Below, piece after piece: positions 63,590 through 64,000 of a stretch of DNA of 64,000 bases. The notes below the pieces were generated by a model. It was not told the DNA's origin and did no database searches. It worked only from the letters and a program-made list of their open reading frames with translations. Made by a program: the position numbers and the translations under genes. The number at the start of each line of letters is the position of its first letter. Within the stretch, counting starts at the first letter, position 1. Source of the stretch: Colius striatus (lineage: Eukaryota; Chordata; Aves; Coliiformes; Coliidae); NCBI RefSeq assembly GCF_028858725.1, contig NC_084766.1, forward strand, positions 24,716,501-24,780,500, written 5' to 3'.

Positions 63590-63830
63590 CTTTCCCAGCT
63601 CATTTGGTCTGTGGTTAATTAGCCCCTTTAAATTAAAGGGCTTTTGGGTGGCCATGCAGCCCAGGAGCAATACAACTTGGGGCTTTGTTTATTGCTTGAA
63701 TTTGCCGAGCTTCAGCTTCCAGACAGTAAATGTTGTTTGGCCTTTGCTTGGAAGATTAAAGAGCCCACCACTAGTTAGTTAATAAGTAAGTGAATTAATT
63801 AATGGTTCCTCATATTCTGTCTCTGTGCTG
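63590..63830. promoter_or_regulatory. Candidate FGF8 downstream enhancer
   Basis: This is an AT-rich block 3.2 kb after the FGF8 stop. It contains GGTTAATTAGC (63613), the near-palindrome CCCTTTAAATTAAAGGG (63624-63640), TTGTTTATTGC (FOX-type), GTTAGTTAATAAG and GAATTAATTAATGG. The motif density strongly resembles a vertebrate conserved non-coding element. The FGF8 locus is known to carry many distal enhancers downstream, but equivalence to a named one is not established here. Confidence 0.5.
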
Positions 63831-64000
63831 AGACCACTTAGTCTGTGGCATGGCAGGAGCAGCTCACGCTCTTCCCAGTGACCTGGGCTCTGCAGGGTCC
63901 TGAGCATGTGGTCCTCGAGGGCCGGTAGCTCCCACCAGCTTTGCGGGGAGATGGGGACAATCCCCAGTAGTACAAATTGTTCTCCAGGGGTGCAGAAACC
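63831..64000. other. Window end, unannotated
   Basis: Nothing was recognised. The next gene in other vertebrates, FBXW4, is not visible. Confidence 0.5.

Overview
The window is vertebrate nuclear DNA, almost certainly from a bird. Four spliced genes lie on the + strand in the order KCNIP2 (3' part only), OGA/MGEA5 (complete), NPM3 (complete) and FGF8 (complete). This matches, in transcriptional order, the KCNIP2-OGA-NPM3-FGF8 block of human 10q24. Avian origin is inferred from many chicken-repeat-1 (CR1) LINE fragments, an avian-type endogenous retrovirus LTR, short introns, and an FGF8 that starts MDPCSSLFSY, as I recall for bird FGF8. I reconstructed every coding exon by reading splice sites. 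All junction phases agree, giving proteins of 911 aa (OGA), 145 aa (NPM3) and 214 aa (FGF8), plus the last 107 aa of KCNIP2.

Layout: 1-1753 holds the last four KCNIP2 coding exons, followed by a 3' UTR with two candidate poly(A) signals (about 2170 and 3725). From about 3750 to 6140 there is intergenic DNA with nothing recognised. A CpG-island promoter with repeated NRF1-type palindromes (6294-6441) precedes OGA, whose 16 coding exons run from 6975 to 28594 with a 3' UTR to about 30.73 kb. A 1.13-kb solo LTR in minus orientation, bounded by a 5-bp duplication, sits at 30893-32023. NPM3 (34646-38662) has a CpG island, an intron 1 rich in CACGTG E-boxes, and a CR1 in intron 2. From 39.4 to 51.1 kb is intergenic DNA with three CR1 copies, an orphan CpG island built on five 47-bp repeats (40184-40428), and TG-rich DNA. 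FGF8 (52342-60411) follows, with a GC-rich promoter and several non-coding blocks rich in homeodomain-type, octamer-like or TEAD-like motifs, upstream, in introns and downstream (to 63.83 kb).

Functionally the genes are neighbours rather than a pathway: a Kv4 channel calcium-sensor subunit, the nuclear and cytoplasmic O-GlcNAc hydrolase, a nucleolar histone-chaperone-family protein, and a secreted FGF morphogen. The synteny is probably held by FGF8 long-range regulation (inference). I found no new protein-coding system. The items most worth checking are the orphan 47-bp-repeat CpG island, the CpG-rich element in OGA intron 11, the OGA GC-AG intron, the changed caspase site in OGA, the NPM3 E-box cluster, and the candidate FGF8 enhancers. 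Conservation claims are inference because no alignment could be run.
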